Assembly: GCA_040752835.1 (NCBI GenBank)
Contig: JBFMGG010000006.1
Location: 62,001-126,000, forward strand
DNA: 64,000 bases
DNA from: Campylobacterota bacterium
GTDB taxonomy: Bacteria; Campylobacterota; Campylobacteria; Campylobacterales; Sulfurimonadaceae
Direction: 5' to 3'
How positions within the stretch are numbered: position 1 is the stretch's first letter; each line of letters begins with the position of its first letter. The notes beneath the pieces are model-generated. The model saw only the letters and a list, made by a program, of their open reading frames with translations. It made no database searches and had not been told where the DNA came from. This document shows, in pieces, positions 1 to 7,750 of the stretch. The position numbers and the translations under genes are program-made.

Positions 1-23
1 GGTCAATATTTCAAGGACTTTCC

Positions 24-1055
24 ATGTCATTAACCATCAAACGTCAAAACCACCGTATCCACCCCTGCGACGCTGCCCGTAAAAACGAACTTCTTTCCCA
101 TCTGGCCGCGCGTTACGGGAACAAAAAAATCCTCGTCGTTACTGCCGGCAGCACCGATGCCGTCGTCCTTCCCGAAGCGGCGAATATCGCATTGCTCAAT
201 GATGCGGCACTCGCAGCCTCAGGCGCCGGCGAATACGATCTCCTCATCAGTTACGATCTCCCCGAAAAAGCCCTCGTGTACATGGCGCGTATCCCCAAAA
301 CACGTGAATTCGCCCTCGTGCTGATGGACGCCGAAGAGCAAAAACGTCTCTATCCCATCGAAACGCTGCTGGGACGGACGATCATCCAGGAGGTGATCGA
401 AGGGTTTGAACCCTCTTTCGGCATCGCCGCGGAAAAAAAGGAGAAAGAAGAGGCCAAAACCCGACGTGCCGCACGCGATGAAGAAAACGCAAAACGCGAT
501 GCACGCCCCAAACGGGATTTCAAACCGCGTTCGGAGAAGTCCCGAGAGGATAAGAGAGGGTTTAAAAACGACCAACCGAGCGATCGGTGGGCCCCCAAAG
601 ACAAAAAACCGCGATTCCTGGGCAAAGACGAAAACGGCAAAGCGATTTTCGAGGGGAAAACCCGCGATCGCAACCACTACATCGACGGTACGCCCCGGAC
701 CGAAGCGGAAAAAGCCTATAAAACCCCCTACGGAAGCAAACCGAAGTTTTACGGAAAAGAAGCAAAAAGTGCCGATAAAACGGCCTCGGCCAAAGAGAAA
801 AAAGAGTTCGTCAAAGGGGAAAAGAAACCTTTTGGAGACAAAAAGCCTTATGGCGACAAAAAGCCCTACGCGGAGAAAAAATCTTTCGGGGAGAAAAAAC
901 CCTACGGAGACAAAAAGGGGTTCAGTGACAAAAAACCCTACGGCGGTAAAAAACCCGCCGGCGACAAACCGTCTTCCTCATCTCCCGCAGAGCCAAAACG
1001 CCCTCCCCGCCGCATTACCGTCAAATCTCTCAAACCCGCGGAAGGGAAAGAGTAG
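24..1055 (+). CDS. Degenerate helicase-C-like protein with lysine-rich repeat tail
   Basis: 343 residues. Residues about 60-140 resemble the C-terminal RecA-like lobe of DEAD-box RNA helicases (ISYDLPEKALVYMARI, compare the family pattern around motifs V and VI), but the arginine-rich HRIGRTGR motif is missing and there is no N-terminal ATPase lobe, so it should not be an active helicase. The second half is extremely basic; residues about 270-325 are tandem FGDKKPYGDKK-type units, similar to the RNA-binding tails of bacterial DEAD-box proteins. An RNA-binding role is inference only. An AAGGA-like ribosome-binding site precedes the ATG. It converges on ycaO. Confidence 0.75.
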   Translation: MSLTIKRQNHRIHPCDAARKNELLSHLAARYGNKKILVVTAGSTDAVVLPEAANIALLNDAALAASGAGEYDLLISYDLPEKALVYMARIPKTREFALVLMDAEEQKRLYPIETLLGRTIIQEVIEGFEPSFGIAAEKKEKEEAKTRRAARDEENAKRDARPKRDFKPRSEKSREDKRGFKNDQPSDRWAPKDKKPRFLGKDENGKAIFEGKTRDRNHYIDGTPRTEAEKAYKTPYGSKPKFYGKEAKSADKTASAKEKKEFVKGEKKPFGDKKPYGDKKPYAEKKSFGEKKPYGDKKGFSDKKPYGGKKPAGDKPSSSSPAEPKRPPRRITVKSLKPAEGKE

Positions 1056-1063
1056 GCTCTTTC

Positions 1064-2686
1064 CTAACGAACCATCAGCGCTTTTTTCGCTTCGAGGCGG
1101 TCATACAGCCCGAGCATGTTGTGATAATGCTCGTGCAGCGTGACGTCGATCAGCGTGGACTCCCCGTTCAGGATACGGACCGCTTCGATCACCCGATCGC
1201 GTCCGAAAACGTTGAAAAGCGCTTCTTCATAGTCTTCCCACGCCTCGTCGCGCGAGCGCATCCGGATCAGCTCGGCGACGAGATGGCCCGTTTTGTTACC
1301 CGCAAATTCGAGCAGGGCAATCGCCTCTTCGTCGTTCCCCGCCAGAAGGTGCATCTGCGCTTTGAATTCGGCCATCGTGAAGTTACGTCGGAAAATTACT
1401 CCGATGTATTTCTCGACGTTGAGAGTGTCTTCGAGCGATTCGACGTTTTCAAGTACCTCTTCGGGATCGAACGCTTCGAAATCGAGCACCATCCGGCGGA
1501 TTTTTTTGCCGCTGTTTTTGTTGTTGTAGACCATGTCCTCGATCGGATAGACCTCCGAGAATCCCGGAACGACGATCTGGCACGAATAAAACCCGAGGTA
1601 ATCGTATTCGCGGACGTAGATCTCTTTGCCCTCCTCGCGGAGTATCCCGCACAGGTAGGCGTACTCTTCCTCGCTCGAGCCTCCCGTGTAATTCCACGGT
1701 GTGAAAGCGAAACTTTTTTTCGCACTCAAAAAGGGGAAGCCGAGTTTGCCGTTCGAATCGATAAAATGGGATTCGAGGTTGAAACTGTCGGCGACCAAGC
1801 TCATATCGAACGTCGGAACCTCGAACGCATCGAGTTCGGCAAGGGTCCGCCCCTGCATCAGTTCGGTCATCGTCCGCTCCAGCGACACCTGCAAAATCGG
1901 ATGGGAACCGAACGAAACGAACAGAGTCGAATTGGACGGGTTAATCAGCGAGATCGCGGTTACGGGGAACCGCCCCCCCAGTGACGCATCCAGTACCTCG
2001 ACGACGTACCCTTTTTCCCTCAGCGCACAGACGTCGCCATACAACCGGTCGAATCCTTTGATAATCTCGTCGGGAAACCTCGGCAGGGCATACCCCTCGC
2101 GGATGATCTCGATTTTGGCATGGCGTTCGCAGATCTCGCTGAGGGCCTGCACCTGCGCCTCAAGCGGGGTATTCCCGGTAGCCAGGCCGTTGCTCGCGTA
2201 CAGGTTGCTTAACACATTCAAAGGGATATACACTTTCTCGCCGGAGCTTTGTTTGACAAACGGCAGCGAAACGATTTTATCCTCATAGTCGCTGTTATAG
2301 TCGATCCAGTCCTCGTCGTCCATCTCTCCATGGGGGTCGTAGACGGCACGCAGGGAGTCGTCCAGGTAAGGTTCGTCGAAACCGAATGCCACCTCATCGG
2401 GGTAATAGCGCCGCTGAGGGAGATGAAAATCGATGAAAAAATTGTTGGTCTGGAGCCGTTCGATGTATTCTCCCAGCGCACTGGCGACCGAGGCGTCGGA
2501 GAGGACACCCTTTCCGTTGGAGTAAATATGATTCGGCGCTTCGGTGGAAGCCAGGTTGACCGAATAGCAGTGTTCAAGAGGGTGTTTCTCCTGCGAAAAC
2601 ACCAGTCCGCATCCCACCGCTTCGAGCGTCGAGCGCATACGCCCGATCGATTCTTCCAGCGGGGCGTTTTTCGATAACAGGTTCAT
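1064..2686 (-). CDS. ycaO: YcaO, ATP-dependent cyclodehydratase-family protein
   Basis: 540 residues, close to E. coli YcaO (586). The N-terminus matches the E. coli protein in pattern: a PLEESIGRM start, then SNGKG, ALGEYIERLQTNNFF, and later LSEICERHAKIE, where the glutamates and arginines of the family's nucleotide-binding site lie. The family uses ATP to activate amide backbones; E. coli YcaO is linked to RimO methylthiolation of ribosomal protein S12. No azole-type precursor peptide or partner E1-like gene is seen nearby, so a housekeeping role fits better than RiPP biosynthesis. The last 120 residues look helical and TPR-like. Transcribed divergently from the ParA-like gene. Confidence 0.85.
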   Translation of the reverse strand: MNLLSKNAPLEESIGRMRSTLEAVGCGLVFSQEKHPLEHCYSVNLASTEAPNHIYSNGKGVLSDASVASALGEYIERLQTNNFFIDFHLPQRRYYPDEVAFGFDEPYLDDSLRAVYDPHGEMDDEDWIDYNSDYEDKIVSLPFVKQSSGEKVYIPLNVLSNLYASNGLATGNTPLEAQVQALSEICERHAKIEIIREGYALPRFPDEIIKGFDRLYGDVCALREKGYVVEVLDASLGGRFPVTAISLINPSNSTLFVSFGSHPILQVSLERTMTELMQGRTLAELDAFEVPTFDMSLVADSFNLESHFIDSNGKLGFPFLSAKKSFAFTPWNYTGGSSEEEYAYLCGILREEGKEIYVREYDYLGFYSCQIVVPGFSEVYPIEDMVYNNKNSGKKIRRMVLDFEAFDPEEVLENVESLEDTLNVEKYIGVIFRRNFTMAEFKAQMHLLAGNDEEAIALLEFAGNKTGHLVAELIRMRSRDEAWEDYEEALFNVFGRDRVIEAVRILNGESTLIDVTLHEHYHNMLGLYDRLEAKKALMVR

Positions 2687-2800
2687 GATCCGTGCCTTTT
2701 GTTTGGTTCAAGCGTTAAAAAGCGTCAGTATAGCCTAAAGATGGCAATATACGTTCTTCTTATGCTACTATTTCATCCAATAAACGATTCAAAGGGTCCC

Positions 2801-3388
2801 ATGGCTATCATCTCCATCGCATCGACCAAAGGGGGAGTCGGCAAAACCTCGCTTGCGTTTTCCCTCGCCAAAGATCTGGGCTACCGCTACGCCACGAACG
2901 ACATGTCGGTCGCACTGAACAAATACCGCAACGCCCGCTATTACCCGAATAAAATCCCCCTCTATCCCGACACCGTCTACGATTTCGGCGGATTCGAGAG
3001 CCCGCACGTCGAGGAGATACTCCATCAGTCCGACATCATCCTCCTCCCCACGACCAACGATGCGAACTCGATCATGAAAAGCCTCGTGTTCATCAAAAAA
3101 TTCCGCGAGAAAACGATCCTCGTCTTTGCCAACATGCTCGAAAACCCCAACGACGCGCTGGCGATCCGCGAAAAAATCCACGAACATTTTCCGGGGATGG
3201 CGTTTACCTACCTGCGCCGTACCAAACTGCTCAAAAACGCTCTCGAAACAGGCCAGAGCGCCACGGAACTTTATGAGAGCAACAACCACACCCAGCACCT
3301 CTACCGACAGGCGTACGGCGAATACCGCAAAATCCTGAAACTCTTTACCACCGAAGGGGAATACTTCCAGCGTTCGCAGACTTCCTGA
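2801..3388 (+). CDS. Small ParA/MinD-like P-loop ATPase (host)
   Basis: 195 residues from the ATG at 2801, which has an AAAGGG ribosome-binding site; an upstream in-frame ATG would add a non-conserved hydrophobic stretch and is not favoured. A deviant Walker A motif, TKGGVGKTS, lies at residues 8-16, followed by a DFGGFE segment in the Walker A' region and an LLPTTND strand. Short ParA-like ATPases without an HTH domain position plasmids, chemoreceptor arrays or other cargo. No ParB partner is adjacent, so the cargo is unknown. It is a different gene from the prophage parA at 62.3 kb. Confidence 0.8.
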   Translation: MAIISIASTKGGVGKTSLAFSLAKDLGYRYATNDMSVALNKYRNARYYPNKIPLYPDTVYDFGGFESPHVEEILHQSDIILLPTTNDANSIMKSLVFIKKFREKTILVFANMLENPNDALAIREKIHEHFPGMAFTYLRRTKLLKNALETGQSATELYESNNHTQHLYRQAYGEYRKILKLFTTEGEYFQRSQTS

Positions 3389-3477
3389 AAGTAAACAAAC
3401 GATAAGGTTATAATTGCTTTGTTCTCGGGCACTGAGCAAATGGATCATACGCCCCTATTGCAGTACAAGGAGACTTA

Positions 3478-5109
3478 GTGACCTCGGTGATGATTGAAGC
3501 GTTCGCTTCCCTTGGACTGTTCATGTTCGGGATGATTTATCTCGAAGATTCTCTCAAAAAAGCGGCGGGTTCTTCCTTCAAAAAATGGGTGAAGATTTCC
3601 ACCGATACCGATGCCAAAGCCGTTTTCGTAGGAGCCTCGGCGACGGCTTTGCTTCAAAGCTCTTCAGTGATCACCCTGATGGCGTTGTCGTTGACCGGGG
3701 CGGGGCTGATGAGTCTGCAGGGCGCTATCGGGGTGATCTTCGGTTCCAATATCGGCACAACCGCAACCGGATGGATCATCGCGCTGATCGGCTTTAAATT
3801 CGACATCAAACTGATCGCTTTCGTCATGGTCGGATTCGGAGGGATCGGCAGCGTTTTGTTCGGCGAAGGCAAAACGCGCTACATTTTCGGGGGCTTTACC
3901 GGCTTCGGCCTTATTTTTCTGGGGCTTGAAGGGCTCAAAGAGAGTTTTTCATCATTGGCCCACACCATCGACATCGCTTCTTTGGGCGAATACAACCCGC
4001 TCATTTTTCTCGTTGCGGGATTGGCACTGACCGCGCTCATCCAAAGCAGCTCCGCGTCCGTGGCGATCGCCCAAAGCGCATTGTTCACCGGTATTTTGGG
4101 GTTTGAGCATGCGGCGGCGTTCGTCATCGGCGCCAATGTCGGCACGACGGCCACCGCGATTATCGGTGCGGCGGGGGGGTCAAGCGACAAAAAGCGTACC
4201 GCGGTGGCGCACGTGCTCTTCAATCTCTTTACCGGCATCATCGCCTTTCTCCTGCTTACGCCCTTGACGTGGTCGGTCACCCATGTCGGGCTCGATCAGA
4301 GCGTCGAAGCGCTGGCGCTTTTCCATACCCTTTTCAATGTGCTGGGGGTTGTCATATGGTTCCCGCTGATCCCGCAGCTGACGCAATGGCTGCAAACGAA
4401 ATTCCTAGTCGTCAAACCGGTCATGACGCTCTACATCCACAACGTATCCCGCACGATCCCGGCATTGGAGCACGAAGCCCTGCGTCAGGAGGTGAACCAT
4501 CTGGGGCACAAGGTGTGCGCTTTTGCCGTCGCGGCGATCCATATCCCTCCCGAGGAGGGGTTGAAACATCACGGCTCGATTGCCAAAATTCTCGAAACCT
4601 ACAAACAGCCGCTCTCCCCGTCACCGCTTGAACGTTATCACGATCTGCAGCATCTGCAGGGGGAGATTCTCGATTACGCCAGCGCGCTATCGGTACGCAT
4701 TCAACTTCCCGAAATTCGCAAAGAGTTTGATCAAACCCTCTATATGGCAACACAACTGATCGGGGCATCGAAATCCATCCGGGATATTTTGCACGATATC
4801 GAGATGCTCAGCGAATCCGACAGCAGAGAAATGGAAGCGTTTTTTCATGAGCTGCGCTATCAGATTCTCGCCCTTTGTATGCACTACACCGACTGGCTAA
4901 ACGGCGACGCCGAAGCGCATGCCAAGCTCGAAGCGCTTTTTACGAAACTCGATACCAGCTACAAAAACAGTCTCGCGATCTTGAACGATATGATCGTCAA
5001 TTACAAAATTTCCAAACAGATGACGGCCATTTTCATGAACATCACCCACATCACCCGCAATTTTTCAAAAGCGCTGTACAAAAGCATGTCATCCCAAAAC
5101 GAGGGATAA
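3478..5109 (+). CDS. Na+/phosphate cotransporter family protein (NptA/PhoU-like)
   Basis: 543 residues from a GTG start with AAGGAGA seven bases upstream. The first 310 residues are the Na/Pi cotransporter fold: two inverted repeats with the QSSSVITLM and QSSSASVAIAQ signatures and the paired GSNIGTTATG / GANVGTTATA loops. Residues about 340-540 are a helical PhoU-like cytoplasmic domain. Sodium-coupled phosphate uptake is the family role, though some homologues carry other anions. The next gene, an antiporter, follows after 90 bases. Confidence 0.88.
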   Translation: MTSVMIEAFASLGLFMFGMIYLEDSLKKAAGSSFKKWVKISTDTDAKAVFVGASATALLQSSSVITLMALSLTGAGLMSLQGAIGVIFGSNIGTTATGWIIALIGFKFDIKLIAFVMVGFGGIGSVLFGEGKTRYIFGGFTGFGLIFLGLEGLKESFSSLAHTIDIASLGEYNPLIFLVAGLALTALIQSSSASVAIAQSALFTGILGFEHAAAFVIGANVGTTATAIIGAAGGSSDKKRTAVAHVLFNLFTGIIAFLLLTPLTWSVTHVGLDQSVEALALFHTLFNVLGVVIWFPLIPQLTQWLQTKFLVVKPVMTLYIHNVSRTIPALEHEALRQEVNHLGHKVCAFAVAAIHIPPEEGLKHHGSIAKILETYKQPLSPSPLERYHDLQHLQGEILDYASALSVRIQLPEIRKEFDQTLYMATQLIGASKSIRDILHDIEMLSESDSREMEAFFHELRYQILALCMHYTDWLNGDAEAHAKLEALFTKLDTSYKNSLAILNDMIVNYKISKQMTAIFMNITHITRNFSKALYKSMSSQNEG

Positions 5110-5199
5110 TCAAACGCCACAGCCCCTTAACGGAGAGTCAGTTGAGCGTTTACTATTTGCCTATATAATCGTCTCAACGCTGCAAGAGGATCGGGAACG

Positions 5200-6903
5200 A
5201 TGAACGAACTTACTCAGATTTTGATGCTGCTCGGAATCGGGGTGGCGGTCATCGTCGTTTTCCAGCAATTCCGAATCCCCACGAGTCTGGGGTATCTCCT
5301 CGTCGGAGCCATCCTCAGCCCCTACACAATCGGCCCCACCCTTAATGTTCCCGAGCTCAAAGTCATCGCCGAATTCGGGGTCGTCTTCCTCCTTTTCACG
5401 ATCGGTCTGAACTACTCGCTGCCCCAGCTGCATGCCCTGCGCCACCAGGTTTTGGGACTGGGGACCGCACAGGTGGTCCTATCCACCGTAATCGTGGGAG
5501 GTTTGCTGTGGGCTTTCGGCCTCCCCCCCGCCGTCGCTTTCGTCATCGGTGCCGTGTTTGCACAGTCTTCCTCCACCATCATCGCCAGCCAGCTGGCCGA
5601 GCAAAATGAAGAAAACACGGCTCACGGACGGCTGGGGATCGCCATGTCGGTCTTTCAGGACGTCACCGCCGTCCCTTTTCTCGTCATCATTCCGGTCCTT
5701 GGTATGGCGGTTACCGCCGATGTTCTGGGGATGGCGCTAGGGTGGGCTTTTGCCAAAGCAATCCTCGCCTTTGCGCTTGTGTTTATCGCCGGGCGATGGC
5801 TCCTTCGCCCCCTGTTTCACCTCGTCGCTACCCGCCAGTCTCCAGAGGTATTTACCCTCACGGTACTGCTCGTGGCGCTGGTGGCCGCGTGGTCGTCCAA
5901 CAGTCTGGGCCTCTCGCTCGCATTCGGTGCGTTTCTGGCAGGTATGATGCTGGGAGAAACGGAGTTCCGCCATCAGGTCGAATCAAGCATCCGCCCCTTT
6001 CGGGATGTGTTGCTGGGGCTTTTCTTCGTCGGAATCGGGATGCTTTTCAACCCTGCGGCAATTCCCCATATCTGGTATTGGGCGGTGCTGGGGGCGCTGC
6101 TGATCCTGATCAGTAAAATCCTCATCGTCGCCGTACTGGTCAAAAAAAGCGGCATGGACCTCTCCGACGCCTGGAGAACCGGGCTACTGCTTTCGGTGGG
6201 AGGAGAGTTCGGTTTCGCCCTCCTCGCGATCGCCCTGGATTCGCGCGTGATCGATACCGATCTGGGACAGATCGTCCTGACATCGGTCCTTTTTTCGCTC
6301 ATCGGGGGTTCACTGCTGATCCGCTACAATGAAGCCATCGCCAAATTGCTATCCGGCCACCGCACTCTGCCGCATCCCCTCCCCGAGTCGCTGATCGATT
6401 CGAGCGAACAGGTCCTCATCGGAGGTTACGGCCGGGTCGGGCACACCGTGGCGGTGCTTATGCAGGAACGGGGGATCGAGTTCAAAGCGTTCGATACCGA
6501 TCCCGAACGGGTTGCCGAAGGGCTCGCCGAAGGGCATCCCGTCGCCTACGGCGATATTTCCGATCCTGAACTCCTCTCAGCCATTCGCGCCGAACGCGCT
6601 TCATTGGTCGTAATGACCGTTGATGATTCCAAACAGGCCCTCAGAGCGGTTTCGTTTTTGCGAAAAATATCTCCCGATTTGCCGATCATCGTCCGAGCCA
6701 AAGATGCCGAAGCGAGTATGAAACTGCTCGAAGAAGGTGCGACGCATGCCTATCCCGAAGCGATCGAAGCGAGCCTGAGCCTGGGGGCAACCGCCTTGCA
6801 GATGCTTGACGTTGCAAGTGAAGAGGTAGAACAGCTGATCCAAAGCGTACGGGATCGCAATTACAAACCGATACTCGAACAGCGCTCATCCCGACCCGTA
6901 TGA
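5200..6903 (+). CDS. Monovalent cation:proton antiporter, CPA2 (KefB/KefC type) with TrkA-N domain
   Basis: 567 residues. About 12 membrane segments fill residues 1-385, with the family signatures QSSSTIIASQ and GRLGIAMSVFQD. A Rossmann nucleotide-binding TrkA-N/RCK domain starts at about residue 405 (VLIGGYGRVGHTVA) with the acidic residue that binds the NAD(H) ribose in AFDTD. Such proteins move K+ or Na+ out in exchange for protons and are gated by ligands on the RCK domain. It precedes a universal stress protein gene by 19 bases and probably shares its transcript, suggesting a pH or electrophile stress role (inference). Confidence 0.88.
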   Translation: MNELTQILMLLGIGVAVIVVFQQFRIPTSLGYLLVGAILSPYTIGPTLNVPELKVIAEFGVVFLLFTIGLNYSLPQLHALRHQVLGLGTAQVVLSTVIVGGLLWAFGLPPAVAFVIGAVFAQSSSTIIASQLAEQNEENTAHGRLGIAMSVFQDVTAVPFLVIIPVLGMAVTADVLGMALGWAFAKAILAFALVFIAGRWLLRPLFHLVATRQSPEVFTLTVLLVALVAAWSSNSLGLSLAFGAFLAGMMLGETEFRHQVESSIRPFRDVLLGLFFVGIGMLFNPAAIPHIWYWAVLGALLILISKILIVAVLVKKSGMDLSDAWRTGLLLSVGGEFGFALLAIALDSRVIDTDLGQIVLTSVLFSLIGGSLLIRYNEAIAKLLSGHRTLPHPLPESLIDSSEQVLIGGYGRVGHTVAVLMQERGIEFKAFDTDPERVAEGLAEGHPVAYGDISDPELLSAIRAERASLVVMTVDDSKQALRAVSFLRKISPDLPIIVRAKDAEASMKLLEEGATHAYPEAIEASLSLGATALQMLDVASEEVEQLIQSVRDRNYKPILEQRSSRPV

Positions 6904-6922
6904 AACCATCCAAGGAGCAATA

Positions 6923-7750
6923 ATGAAAAAAATGACGATTTTGGTAGCTACCGACTTCTCCGAAACCGGCCTGACGGTGGTGCGCAAAGCGCTCTCACTC
7001 GCCCAATCCCACGGTGCCGATCTGCATGTGGTCCACGTCATCGAAGAATCGTGGTTTGCCCTCAAACAGGAGATCAAATCGATCCGCGAACACAGCTGGA
7101 GTGCTTTAAGTACACAGTTCCCGCATCTGAACAAAAAATTCTTTCACTGCATGCAAGGCAACGTCGTCCGCGAAATCGCCGAAATCGCCGAGCAGATCGG
7201 AGCGACGCTTCTCGTGATCGGCAGCAGCGGCGAGACCTATATGTTCAAAGAGCTTCTGGTAGGATCGACAACCAAAAGCATCATCCGCAACTCTTCGATT
7301 CCCGTGCTGGTCATCAAAAACGATCTTCCGCTGAACCCGCGCCGCATTTTGATCCCGACCAATTTTTCCGATCACTCCAGGACCGCAATTCTCGCAACGG
7401 CGGACCTTTTCCCCAATGCCGAGCTTTCACTGCTCAATATCTACAACCTCCCTTTCGAAGGCCGGCTAAAAACGTACGGTTTTACCGAAGAGGATATCCT
7501 CGAATATCAGATGCAGATCAGCCAAAACGAAGAGCTCGCTGCCGAGACGTTCGCCGCATCCCTGCACCTCTTGCCCGAAAAGGTTCAGATGCTCACCCGC
7601 AAAGGACCGCTTAACCCTCCCCTTTTCATGGAGATATCGGGATCTTACGGAACCGATCTCATCAGCATCCACACATCCGGTTCGTTCAGCTTTTTCGCAT
7701 TCGATCTTCTCGAAGAAGCCGACCACGACGTTCTGATCTTCAAATTTTAA
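6923..7750 (+). CDS. Tandem universal stress protein (two UspA domains)
   Basis: 275 residues comprising two UspA folds. The first begins TILVATDFSETGLTVVRKAL and ends LVIGSSGETYMFKELLVGSTTKSIIRNSSIPVLVIK, which is the G-2x-G-9x-G-S/T ATP-binding pattern. The second begins RRILIPTNFSDHSRTAIL and is shorter and lacks a clean glycine-rich loop, so only the first domain is likely to bind ATP. Located 19 bases behind the antiporter gene. Its last four bases overlap the end of the convergent ppsA gene. Confidence 0.85.
   Translation: MKKMTILVATDFSETGLTVVRKALSLAQSHGADLHVVHVIEESWFALKQEIKSIREHSWSALSTQFPHLNKKFFHCMQGNVVREIAEIAEQIGATLLVIGSSGETYMFKELLVGSTTKSIIRNSSIPVLVIKNDLPLNPRRILIPTNFSDHSRTAILATADLFPNAELSLLNIYNLPFEGRLKTYGFTEEDILEYQMQISQNEELAAETFAASLHLLPEKVQMLTRKGPLNPPLFMEISGSYGTDLISIHTSGSFSFFAFDLLEEADHDVLIFKF

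Noticed and set aside
406-1143. Long plus-strand frame (245 codons) overlapping the lysine-rich protein gene
   Set aside because: It is the shifted reading of the repetitive A-rich tail; composition (Lys/Arg/Pro runs) and lack of domains mark it as a shadow.
1064-2686. ycaO as part of an azoline RiPP cluster
   Set aside because: No precursor peptide, E1-like or dehydrogenase partner; N-terminus matches housekeeping E. coli YcaO.
2801-3388. Host ParA-like gene as a sign of a second mobile element
   Set aside because: No ParB, integrase or phage gene nearby, and base composition is as its neighbours.
7320-7750. Second UspA domain as a separate gene
   Set aside because: The frame is continuous with the first domain and no internal ribosome-binding site is seen.
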